Assembly (NCBI GenBank): GCA_963575745.1
Contig: CAUYUJ010011241.1
Location: 1 to 23,980, forward strand
Reading direction: 5' to 3'
DNA from: Prorocentrum cordatum
Taxonomy: Eukaryota; Sar; Dinophyceae; Prorocentrales; Prorocentraceae
DNA length: 23,980 bases
Below the pieces are notes generated by a model that saw only the letters and a program-made list of their open reading frames with translations, did no database searches and was not told the origin of the DNA. This document shows positions 16,740 through 23,919 of this stretch, piece by piece. The stretch's first letter is position 1; each line of letters starts with the position of its first letter. The translations under genes and the position numbers were made by a program.

Positions 16740-18440
16740 CCGCTGCGACGGGCGCCTCCGTGAGCTCGTCGTCGTTGCCGATCCCCGTCGTCTTGGGCTT
16801 CTGCTTCGTGATGGCGGCGGGCTGCAATGTCGCCTGGTAGATCTCGGCTGGCACTGACCACTCTGGCACGGCGGCGCGCTTCTTGATGTGCTCGAGCCTC
16901 TTCTTCACGCCGTGGAAGACCCTGCTGATGTTGCCCCTGGCCTGCTCGTACTCTGCGCGGATCTGGAGTTTGTGCTCTGTGGTGAAGTCGAGGGCGCTCA
17001 GCTTGAGCGCCTGCTCCTCTTCGAGTTCGATCGGGCGGGCTTCGAAGCCTCCGCGCTGTCCTTCTGGCGCCGCGCGCTGTGCCCATTCTGCGAGACTTGG
17101 CCGTGCGCGGGTGCCCCTGCTGTACTTGCGGTTGCGCTTGCCGCGGTTGGTGCCAGCTTGTAAACGAGCGAGGTGATGCACTTCAGCATGTTCTCGCTTC
17201 TGCCAGGCTTCGTAAATGAGGGCCTTTAGCTTGCGTCGGCGTTCTGCGTCGCGTGGACGCCTCTGCCTCTTCGGCGCTCTGGTGGGGAGCTCGATCTGGT
17301 ACTCTGTGTTGTTGTCGACGTCGTCCCCTCCGATGCATTCTTGTCGCAGCTTAGCTCGAGCCTGTAGTTGTAAGAGTCTCTCTTTCATCAGCTGCTGGTC
17401 GGCGCCTGGCTTCTTCTTCTTGCGTTCGGAATATGGCTTGGCTGTGTCCTTCAGGATATGCACTAGGAATTCCAGGTGGTCATCTGTGGTGCTATCCGCT
17501 GCAAGGCGCTGTAAGGTATCTCGGTGCGTGGTGGGGTTGGCCTCTAGCGACTCGATGAACTCGCGGCGGTGTGCCCCCGTCTGCAATGAGTGGGCCACCG
17601 TGTCGTAGTCACAGGAGGTGCGCTCTAGATCCGTGAAGATGTTGGGCATAATGATGTCGGAAATGGTGACATGCGGCACGTGGTCCCTCTGCACGCTGTC
17701 GCTGATCAGCTGTAGTGCCTCGGTGGCTTTTCGCCAGACCTCGTACGACCGAGTGTGTATGCGTAGTCCCTGTGGGATAGCTATGTAGTCGGGCCGAGTA
17801 GCTTGACCCTGTTCTTCGAAGTGGGTCGGCCCTGCCTGCCAGAAAGTGTTGGGAATGCAAATGCCGTGGGCGTCGACCATGTTGTGGCAGGCAGCGGCTG
17901 CTTCACCTGGTACTCCTGCTGGCCCTGCGTCGCCGATGACGTTGCTGAGGGTTGCGGGGATGAGGCCGTCGAGCCCGTAGTGGTCATCCGGGTCGAGGCC
18001 TGTGATTGGCGAGTTCTTCGCTGGAGTCGCGCTGAATGTATTGTTGATCCATTGGAGCGTCTCGTTGGCCGTCTTGACCCACGCGTTGCGCTGCGCTGCT
18101 AGCCCTGACCGCGATGGGAGGTACGTCGCGATAAAAAAAAAGTGAGGTCGAGCTCTCTTCACATCGTAGACGAAGTGTTCGTGCGCGTCCTTGGATACTG
18201 GCAGAGGGGGCTTGGCACCTCGGTGATGCAGTTGGCGCGGTAGCGGTTGCTGATCATGATGGCGACCCTCGCGTGGCTGTTGGTGAGCGGGTTCCTGCCA
18301 TATCCCCACGTGAAGATGCAGTGTTCGTGGGTCTGGAGCTGATCCGCGGTGTTGCTGGCGTCGTGCTGTCTCCATCGCGCTGCTGGCAAACATGACGACA
18401 TCCACTGCACTGAACTGATGCGAGATCTCCATGTTTCCCA
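16740..18440 (-). pseudogene. Endonuclease-like domain and linker of second LINE
   Basis: The main frame reads RARPHFFFIATYLPSRSG, GLDPDDHYGLDG in the place of the usual catalytic GDxN, NTFWQAGPTHFEEQG, RPDYIAIPQG, and RDHVPHVTISDI as the terminal His-containing motif (17641-17676). Upstream two compensating frameshifts are visible: FASSAMETARRQ (18370-18405) continues in the frame encoding LQTHEHCIFTWGYGRNPLTN...AIMISNRYRANCITEVPSPL, then returns to the main frame near 18205. The linker is rich in Glu, Lys and Arg. The same open frame extends to 19035, but those upstream residues are GGA-tract and family B translation, not LINE. Confidence 0.75.
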
Positions 18441-18629
18441 ATGGCGCCACCATCGAAAGAGGATTGTACACTGCCCATCTCATGAACGGCATGCACATGA
18501 TGACTATGAAAGAAGAAATGAGAGTGGCCAGCCGCGCTGGCATGACATGATGGTGCCCTGAGGGCGCAAGCTGCTCTGCGTGGGCTGCCTGCTGGGCCGC
18601 GAAGGGTGGGGCTGGAGCAGGAGACGGCG

Positions 18630-18712
18630 GCTGAGGAGGAGGAGGAGGAGGAGGAGGAGGAGGAGGAGGAGGAGGAGGAGGAGGGGGTGGGGGAGGAGGA
18701 GGAGGGGAAGAA
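18630..18712. repeat. (GGA)n tract
   Basis: A pure GGA array that reads (CCT)n on the minus strand. It lies between the glycosyltransferase-like frame (ends 19141) and the start of the second LINE, and directly abuts the family B element at 18721. Confidence 0.96.
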
Positions 18713-18720
18713 TTGGAAAA

Positions 18721-18860
18721 GGTACCGATACCGTTGCCCGTCCCACGTTTTCGCCTGTGTGGGCCTTCGGGACGGCCCTCGTGGCCACGGCTGCCTTCGC
18801 CTCGGCATTCTGGTCGGAACGCACCCCGGGACAGGTCCCGGGAGTGGCAGTATTGGTACC
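18721..18860 (+). mobile_element. Inverted-repeat element, family B copy 2
   Basis: 140 bp from GGTACC to GGTACC, with ends GGTACCGATACCGTTGCCC and the complement GGTACCAATACTGCCACTCC. It is in opposite orientation to copy 1 (12578-12717). Both copies translate, in the orientation of this copy, to a similar peptide with FWSERTPG / SWSERTLG and VPCGFPIRDS / VPFGFPIRDS; similarity extends about 50 bp past 18860 over this peptide. Confidence 0.65.
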
Positions 18861-19134
18861 GTGCGGTTTTCCCATCAGAGATTCTCGATCTATCCTCACT
18901 CGATGCTGTCCTGACCGCGCGCGGATTACCCTCGATGTGTTCCTCAATGTCTACCCACAGAAACGTTCGGAGGCTCGCGCGGACTTCTTCGATCGCATCC
19001 CCCAGGCGCAGCCCCTGCCGCGCTCCACGCGCCAAAGGAGAAGTCCAGCGCCGATCCAGGAACTCTGCGCGGAACTCCGAAAATTTGGGTTCATGCCTCG
19101 GCGGCGAGCGAGGAGGGGAAGTAAGAAGGAGAAG

Positions 19135-19262
19135 GCCTTCTCAGAAAGTTTTGAAGTCCCCAGGCCTTCTGAGAAGTCTTCTAAGCCTTCCCCGAAGACA
19201 CAGAAAACCTCTCAGAAGGGGCGAGGGCGTCTGAGAAGTCCCGCCGCCTTCTGAGAAGGCAT
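19135..19262. repeat. Cluster of CTTCTGAGAAG palindromes
   Basis: The 11-13 bp palindrome CCTTCTGAGAAGG or a one-to-two base variant occurs about six times in 130 bp, starting near 19137, 19168, 19184, 19208, 19229 and 19248. It lies at the 3' end of the glycosyltransferase-like frame, whose last ~60 residues are only the translation of this cluster and adjacent sequence. Confidence 0.75.
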
Positions 19263-20343
19263 TATCCTTCTTATTTCCCCCCCCTCGGTTCGCCGCCGAA
19301 TACCGACTGTTTTTTCCTCTGGCGCACCAGATGCAGCCGTGGCAGGTCTGCGGGGTCTGCGGCAGCTCGCGGACGAGTCGCACATGCTCCTCGGGCACGG
19401 TGTCACTGTAGTGCTCCTTGTGATCATGCTCGAAGGCGGCGCTCGGGTTGTAGGCCGGCCACTGTCTCCGGAACTCCTCGCGGCCGGCCTCGTCAGGCGG
19501 AAGCCCGCGCCTCTCGAAGTTCTGCGCGGACTCGTTCCATGGGGACACCTTCCAGCCTCGGCAAGCCAGCGCGACGACCATGGCGAAGTCGCTGCTCATC
19601 GTTTTGTCGCCTTCCCTCCACTGCATCGGCCCCCAATCGATGCGCTGCACGTGGGCCGGGTCGAAGGCGTCGATGACGGCCTCGGCTCGGAAGTACGAGC
19701 CGCCCGCCAGGCCGAAGTGCTTCCACTCCAGCTGAAAGCAAGGCACGCGCTCTCTGCCCCGCCTCTCCACGTACGCCACCGTCTCCTCGTGGACCGCGGG
19801 GTTGTAATTGTCGAATATGCCGCCCGCGTCGTGCTGGGGTTCGGTGATGTGCCGGCGGCGCACGAGGACGTCTGGCTCGAGATATATCAGGAACGTGGTA
19901 TGCAGGCGAAGAGCGGCTGCGCGCATACGCGCGAACCAAGAGTGCGGATTCCAACGACTGTTCTCGCCCTGCACAACCTCGAAGGTGCAGGCGTACTGCG
20001 GCAGTGCGCACAAGGGGCCAAAGTCCACAGGTCCCCCGTCTTGGAGGAGGTGTATCGGCGACTCTGGGTAGAACATGCGCACTCTGCCAACCACTCCGAG
20101 CACTCCTGGCACCTGGTCGTACACGGGGAAATAAAACCCGAATGTGGACGCCGCTTCGCCAGGCGGCGCAGAAGCGACGCCCTGCGACGCGGCGGCTCCG
20201 CCGTTCCGCAGCGGCGGCGGCAGCGCATCCTGGTCTTGGAAGCGGCCAGGGGGTCTGAGTTGGATGGGCCCTGGGAGAATCGGTGACGGGGGCGGGGGAA
20301 TAAATGCAAATCCGCTCAAAATCGTTCCCCCGGGCCCTTCCAA
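19141..20343 (-). CDS. Glycosyltransferase-like protein (GT-A type), partial or single exon
   Basis: A 400-codon frame; the conserved core is residues ~67-312. Visible features: FGFYFPVYDQ at 68-77, a typical first strand of nucleotide-sugar transferases; RMFYPESPIHLLQDGG at 89-104; WFARMRAAALRL at 136-147; LIYLEPDVLVRR at 152-163, where a DxD-type metal site is expected; GGSYFRAEAV at 214-223; and AFEHDHKEHY at 303-312. Aromatic and acidic residues in these positions are usual for GT-A folds, so transfer of a sugar from a nucleotide donor is inferred; donor and acceptor are unknown. The frame opens at a non-ATG codon and residues 1-65 are Pro-rich; a CAG acceptor-like site at about 20270 suggests a 5' exon boundary. 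The tail after CIWCARGKN (~residue 345) is repeat translation, so a donor or stop may be missed. Confidence 0.62.
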   Translation of the reverse strand: MEGPGGTILSGFAFIPPPPSPILPGPIQLRPPGRFQDQDALPPPLRNGGAAASQGVASAPPGEAASTFGFYFPVYDQVPGVLGVVGRVRMFYPESPIHLLQDGGPVDFGPLCALPQYACTFEVVQGENSRWNPHSWFARMRAAALRLHTTFLIYLEPDVLVRRRHITEPQHDAGGIFDNYNPAVHEETVAYVERRGRERVPCFQLEWKHFGLAGGSYFRAEAVIDAFDPAHVQRIDWGPMQWREGDKTMSSDFAMVVALACRGWKVSPWNESAQNFERRGLPPDEAGREEFRRQWPAYNPSAAFEHDHKEHYSDTVPEEHVRLVRELPQTPQTCHGCIWCARGKNSRYSAANRGGGNKKDNAFSEGGGTSQTPSPLLRGFLCLRGRLRRLLRRPGDFKTF

Positions 20344-20346
20344 AGG

Positions 20347-20415
20347 TCCAACTGATGCAGTTTTTTTTTACACCCCAGATCCGACTGATGCAGTTTTTGT
20401 TTACACCCCAGATCC
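20347..20415 (+). repeat. Direct repeat of ACTGATGCAG unit, 33 bp period
   Basis: Two units, ACTGATGCAG followed by a T-run and TACACCCCAGATCC, start at 20351 and 20384. They lie just upstream of the glycosyltransferase-like frame on the minus strand. A regulatory role is possible but unsupported. Confidence 0.75.
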
Positions 20416-20706
20416 CTTTTTCGGCCCGACAACGGCCCCCAGAGATTGAAAAAGCCAGAAAAAAACCGAGTGGGCCTCAGACCCTCGAACCTCGCCCACC
20501 CCGTCTTCCTGCTGGCCGGAGCCGGTGCTGGGCCACCTCAGGCCGAGAAGTCCGGGGCTGCGAGACGCTTGGAGCGGCCAACTTCGGCTACTCTCGGACT
20601 CGGGGGAAGGGGGGCAGCCCTCGGCGGGCCCTGAGCCCGTCAAAAACCACTCAGGACGGAGCGCCAACCCTGGGGAAGAGGTGACGACCTCCTCAGGGGT
20701 CCTCTC
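20416..20706. other. Unique spacer, nothing recognised
   Basis: About 290 bp of mixed GC-rich sequence with no recognisable domain in either strand and no inverted ends. Confidence 0.4.
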
Positions 20707-20882
20707 ACGGCCAGACCAAGGACAGAAGGACATCCTTCAAGAACACGAGACCCTCCGCTGGCCAAACAGAAAAACAGCAGCGGGTACCCTCCCCCAGGAG
20801 GCACCAGAGCACCCAACCAAGACGAAGAACAGCAAGGTTTCCTCCCCGAGCCGACCTCGCTCTTCTACCTTGGTCTGGCCGT
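20707..20882 (+). mobile_element. MITE-like element, family E copy 2 (best preserved)
   Basis: 176 bp with perfect 15 bp inverted ends: ACGGCCAGACCAAGG at 20707-20721 and its complement at 20868-20882. The body is the same as copy 1 (12979-13155). No target duplication is evident by eye and no protein is encoded. Confidence 0.75.
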
Positions 20883-20911
20883 ATCGAGAAATTGGAGCGC
20901 CCGACCCAGAC

Positions 20912-21084
20912 ATGCGTCGTCCTGATTTTTTGAATGCGCGGCCCCCGGAACTCCCGACCCTTTCCCCGGGACCGGCTTTTCATCCTGAGTCGTTTTTTTG
21001 ACGGTCCCGAGGCCCAGCGAGGGCCCCTGGAGGCCGAAAATGGCGAAACCCCTCCCGTCGTGATCTTCTACGACGCGATCGCGT
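20912..21084 (+). repeat. Diverged single satellite unit
   Basis: It contains the markers CCCGACCCTTTCCCCGGGACCG, CATCCTGAGTCGTTTTTTTGA, GGTCCCGAGGCCCAGCGAGG and CGTCGTGATCTTCTACGACG in the order found in the 2480-3229 array. Confidence 0.8.
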
Positions 21085-21368
21085 CTGGGGACCCCCCAGC
21101 CGACTCCAAGCCTGGTCGGCCCCGACAGCGCCAGCGACAGCGGGGCGCCACGCGGGTGCTGCCGCGTGCGCCAGGCTGTTCGGGCCGGGCGAAAGGGGGG
21201 GACAGCAAAGGGGGCGGGTGAGAATCGGCTCACGTATAGCTGATCTTCCTGGCGCCTCCCGGCGCCGGGAGGCTCCCATGCATCAAAGAGTGGGCCCAGC
21301 GGCGGGGCCGAAGCCAGCTGCATGCGGCATATTTCGTAAGCCCCCCTGTCCCTATCCCCCCCTTCGGC
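21085..21368. other. Unique GC-rich spacer, nothing recognised
   Basis: About 280 bp. It contains the palindromic GGCGCCTCCCGGCGCCGGGAGG stretch near 21250-21272 but no gene or repeat family that I can support. Confidence 0.4.
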
Positions 21369-21697
21369 GGTGGACAAACCTCCCTTTAGTAGACCTCCCC
21401 TTAGTGAAAACGGCTTGGGACCGAAACCGACGGGCCTGGACCCACAAAAACGACGGCCGCGACACCCTCTCGCGAACCGAAAACGGCCAATTCCTCAATC
21501 GACGTGTCAAGGTAGGATTATGTCGGGCGTGTCCCCCTACGGGGGGATTTTCGACGAAAAATCAAAAATGCCCCCAAAATGCTCCAAAACAGGAAAAAAA
21601 ATCAAGAAATAGGCCCCAGACTACTTTTGGACTATTGTTGAATATTCCCCCCGTAGAGGGACAGGCCCGACCCGTCAGGGTGGGAGGTCTGTCCACC
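21369..21697. mobile_element. Nested inverted-repeat element
   Basis: An outer 16 bp inverted repeat, GGTGGACAAACCTCCC at 21369-21384 and the complement of GGTGGACAGACCTCCC at 21682-21697, encloses an inner inverted repeat of about 31 bp. The inner arms start GTCGGGCGTGTCCCCCTACG at 21522 and, as complement, GTCGGGCCTGTCCCTCTACG ending at 21671, 90 bp apart. Either may mark a short transposon, perhaps one inside another. No coding potential. Confidence 0.6.
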
Positions 21698-21720
21698 TCC
21701 GACCCCTTTCGTTCGGCCCG

Positions 21721-21830
21721 ACCCCTACCCCCCACGATTTCCGAGAGGTAGGGTGGGGTTCACTTCGTTCGGGAGCTCCCGAGCGAAGTGAGCCCCACCC
21801 TACCCCTCGGAAATCGTGGGGGGTAGGGGT
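21721..21830. repeat. 110 bp near-perfect palindrome
   Basis: Two 55 bp arms meet at the centre of GGGAGCTCCC (between 21775 and 21776) with no spacer and pair at 52 of 55 positions. The arms contain ACCCCTACCCCCCACGATTT and GGTAGGGTGGGG blocks. Two of three mismatches become G-U pairs in RNA. Confidence 0.93.
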
Positions 21831-21856
21831 AGGGTTCACATGTGGCCCCCTATATA

Positions 21857-22010
21857 ACCAGCCTCGAACGTATCCCTATCCCTAAGATGGGCGAGCAAAA
21901 AGCGAGGACAATCTTAGGGATATGCCCTCAGAAACCGAAGGAATCCTTGAGATCGGCATCGAGGCGAGGTGATGTCAAACATAGGGATAGGGATACGTTT
22001 CAAACTGGTA
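21857..22010. mobile_element. MITE-like element, family C copy 2
   Basis: 154 bp with inverted ends ACCAG-CTCGAACGTATCCC-TATCCCTA on the left and the complement of ACCAGTTTGAAACGTATCCC-TATCCCTA on the right; the segment AACGTATCCCTATCCCTA is identical in both arms. Internal ATCTTAGGGATA and GGCATCGAGGCGAGGTGATG blocks are related to copy 1 (11926-12082). Confidence 0.75.
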
Positions 22011-22031
22011 ACGATAGGCCCCCCTTTCCCT

Positions 22032-22213
22032 ACGGTCGGACCTAGGACAGAAGAACATCCCTCAAGAACTTGAGACCCTCCGCCAGCCCAACCACACAGA
22101 ACATCCAAGGGCACCCTCCCCAGGATGCACAGGAGCATCCAACAGACACGAAGAACACTAGGGTACCCTCCCCGAACCGCACTGGATTCCTGAATCCCAT
22201 GCATTGCATACCT
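22032..22213 (+). mobile_element. MITE-like element, family E copy 3, right end lost
   Basis: It begins ACGGTCGGACCTAGGACAG and shares the family body (CCTCAAGAACTTGAGACCC, CACCCTCCCCAGGATGCAC, GACACGAAGAACACTAGGG). The expected right end would read CCTAGG then GTCCGACCGT; CCTAGG is present at the correct place but is followed directly by (AGG)n. Confidence 0.68.
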
Positions 22214-22271
22214 AGGAGGAGGAGGAGGAGGAGGAGGAGGAGGAGGAGGAGGAGGAGGAGGAGGAGGAGGA
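22212..22271. repeat. (GGA)n tract
   Basis: A pure AGG array of about 60 bp that begins within the expected right terminal repeat of family E copy 3 and is followed by very GC-rich sequence. Confidence 0.96.
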
Positions 22272-22440
22272 CCCCTCTCGCTCGGCCCGAGCTGTGGAGC
22301 GGGGGCTCCGGCCGCCGCGCGCCGCCGCCCGGGCCGCCGCCGCGGCGCCGGGCCCCCGCGCCCTGCCTCCGGGCCAGGTCTATCGTCTCCGCGGCCGCGC
22401 TCGCGGCCTGCTCCTCGCCGGGCCCGGGCAGGGTCGCGCA
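22272..22440. other. Very GC-rich spacer between GGA and CCT tracts
   Basis: About 170 bp consisting mostly of GCC/GCG/CGG triplets with many CpG. It is a candidate loop between two complementary tracts. No gene is recognisable; Arg/Ala/Pro-rich frames reflect composition. Confidence 0.6.
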
Positions 22441-22588
22441 TCTCCTCCTCCTCCTCCTCCTCCTCCCTCTCCTCCTCCTCCTCCTCCTCCTCCTCCTCCT
22501 CCTCCTCCTCCTCCTCTCCTCCTGCTTCTCCTCTTCCTCCTCCACCTCCTCCTCCTCCTGCTCCTCCTCCTCCTCTTCCTCCTCCTGC
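22441..22588. repeat. (CCT)n tract
   Basis: A CCT/TCC array of about 150 bp with CTT and TGC interruptions in its second half. It is complementary in kind to 22212-22271. Confidence 0.95.
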
Positions 22589-22599
22589 GCGTCGTGACC

Positions 22600-22880
22600 A
22601 AGATCACGAGGGGAAGTTTGGTGGCCATATGTTCGGCCTCTGGGGGCCCTCGCCGGGCCCAGGCACGATCGCGTCGTCACCAAGATCACGGCGGGAGATG
22701 TCGTGGCCACTTTCAACCTCCGGGGGCCCTCGCCGGGCCTCACGACGGGAGGTGTTTGACCATTTTCGACCTCTGGGGGCCCTCGCCGGGCCCTGGGACC
22801 GCCAAGAAACGACTCGGGATGAGAAGCTGGTCCCGGGGAAACGGTCGGGACTTCCAGGGACCGCGCATAGAGAAAAATCA
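22600..22880 (-). repeat. Satellite-related units in opposite orientation
   Basis: The block GGGGGCCCTCGCCGGGCC occurs three times (near 22642, 22717 and 22776), with CGTCGTGACCAAGATCACG and GTCGTCACCAAGATCACG hairpin-like blocks between. At 22800-22855 GAAACGACTCGGGATGAGAAGC and GGTCCCGGGGAAACGGTCGGGA are the complements of the satellite markers. Confidence 0.75.
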
Positions 22881-22904
22881 AGACGTCATATTCAGCAGAA
22901 GTTT

Positions 22905-23335
22905 TCTGGAGGCCTCCCCCAGATGGGGTCCGAGTAGATCGGGTCGGGGGGGTGCGCCGCATCGCCGATGCATCACCGATGCATCGGCGATGCATCCGCG
23001 ACGTCGGCGATGCATCGGCGACGTCCGCGTGCAGACCATCGGGCTCCCCATCGAACCGCATCGCCGCTGTATCGGCGATGCGGCGCGATCCGCCGACCCC
23101 TCTGGGAGGACCGCGCGTTGTGAAAATCAAGACCTCGCGTGTCTGGGGAGGCCTCTCACATTTGGTCCGAGCAGATGGGGTCGGAGAGTCGCCCCGCATC
23201 GCCGATGCATCGGCGATGCATCGGCGATGCAGCGGCGCCGTCGGCGCGGACAAAATCGAGCTCCACACAGAGCCGCAGCGGCGATGCCTCGGCGATGCGG
23301 CGCGATGCTCCGACCCCGTCCACTCGGACCCCATC
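22905..23335 (+). repeat. Two-copy ~232 bp repeat containing GATGCATCGGC arrays
   Basis: Each copy starts at GGAGGCCTC...GGTCCGAG (about 22907 and 23139) and contains an array of the 11-12 bp unit GCATCGGCGAT (22964-23030 and 23196-23245). A second GATGCGGCGCGAT block occurs about 70 bp further on. The unit makes the palindrome GCCGATGCATCGGC. Frames give HRRCIGDASAM-type repeats on both strands and are artefacts of the palindromic array. Confidence 0.88.
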
Positions 23336-23428
23336 TGAGGAGAGGAGGAGGAGGAGATCCTCGACGTCAGAAGGCACGCTGTCCCACACGAGCCTGTCAT
23401 CTACCACGACGAGGGCGAGCACACAGAT

Positions 23429-23606
23429 GTCGGCTACACGCAAGGGTGACGCTGGGCAAGAATGACCTTTGGGGCGCGGCTTTTTGGGGGTCGCGGGGGC
23501 ACCGAACACGAGCGCGCAAGACGCTACTACCGCATCGCGCTCGGCGATCAGAAAGGCCCCGATTGGGCCCGCACCACAGGTCACTCCGGCGAAGTTTCAC
23601 TCCTGG
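23429..23606 (+). mobile_element. MITE-like element, family A copy 3, right end truncated
   Basis: It begins GTCGGCTACACGCAAGGGTG and GCTGGGCAAGAATGACC, continues with TTTTTGGGGGTCGCGGGGGC, GAGCGCGCAAGACGCTACTA and CCGCATCGCGCTCGGCGATC, and ends GGTCACTCCGGCGAAGTTTC-ACTCC. The final CTTGCGTGTAGTCGAG of copy 1 is missing. Confidence 0.7.
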
Positions 23607-23609
23607 ACC

Positions 23610-23755
23610 CCCGACGTCATGATTTGTTCGCAACGTCGAGCCCCAAAGGTCTGGACCCCTTCGCTGGGACCGCTTGCTCCTCCCGGGCCGCCTCTCGATG
23701 GTCCCGGGGCAGGGCCCCCTCGAAAGCCGAGGGTGGCGAAACACCTCCCCCGCGT
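23610..23755 (+). repeat. Diverged satellite unit
   Basis: It contains GACGTCATGATTTGTTCGCAACGTC in place of the hairpin, then GGACCCCTTCGCTGGGACCG, GGTCCCGGGGCAGGGCCCCC and GGTGGCGAAACACCTCCC, in satellite order. Degenerate. Confidence 0.55.
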
Positions 23756-23919
23756 GCATGTTTTCCTCACAGCTCGAGGGGGGTCTGGGCTCTTACGTGT
23801 AGCCGAAGATGAGCACCCCGCCGAAGGCCGCCAACCGCCCGCTCCGCACGGCGGCCGGCATCAGCGGAGGGACGTCCAGGCCGAGCCCCTCGCCGCCTGC
23901 CGCCCGCCCGCACCCAGGA

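Larger units (their letters stand above)
14729..18440 (-). mobile_element. Second decayed LINE (EN + RT), divergent type
   Basis: On the minus strand, an endonuclease/exonuclease/phosphatase-like domain (about 17640-18440) is followed by a helical linker (16880-17630), a reverse transcriptase (about 15970-16700), a post-RT region (15570-15900) and a C-terminal tail (15029-15500). Frames switch several times and stops interrupt the tail, so it is a relic. It is not the same family as the LINE at 7367-10077: the RT motifs differ strongly, and the endonuclease uses LDPDDHYG where GDFN is usual. The 3' boundary is unclear and could lie at 13865 if the 287-residue ORF belongs to the element. Confidence 0.78.

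Noticed and set aside
19339-20286. 315-codon plus frame opposite the glycosyltransferase-like frame
   Set aside because: The minus strand carries the coherent GT-like core; the plus frame has no recognisable motif.
22960-23245. Possible CRISPR-like array (regular short repeats)
   Set aside because: Repeats are contiguous 11-12 bp units without unique spacers, in a eukaryotic context.
22042-23622. Frames of ~450 codons on both strands with HRRCIGDASAM repeats
   Set aside because: The palindromic GATGCATCGGC array gives similar peptides on both strands; the rest is GGA/CCT translation.
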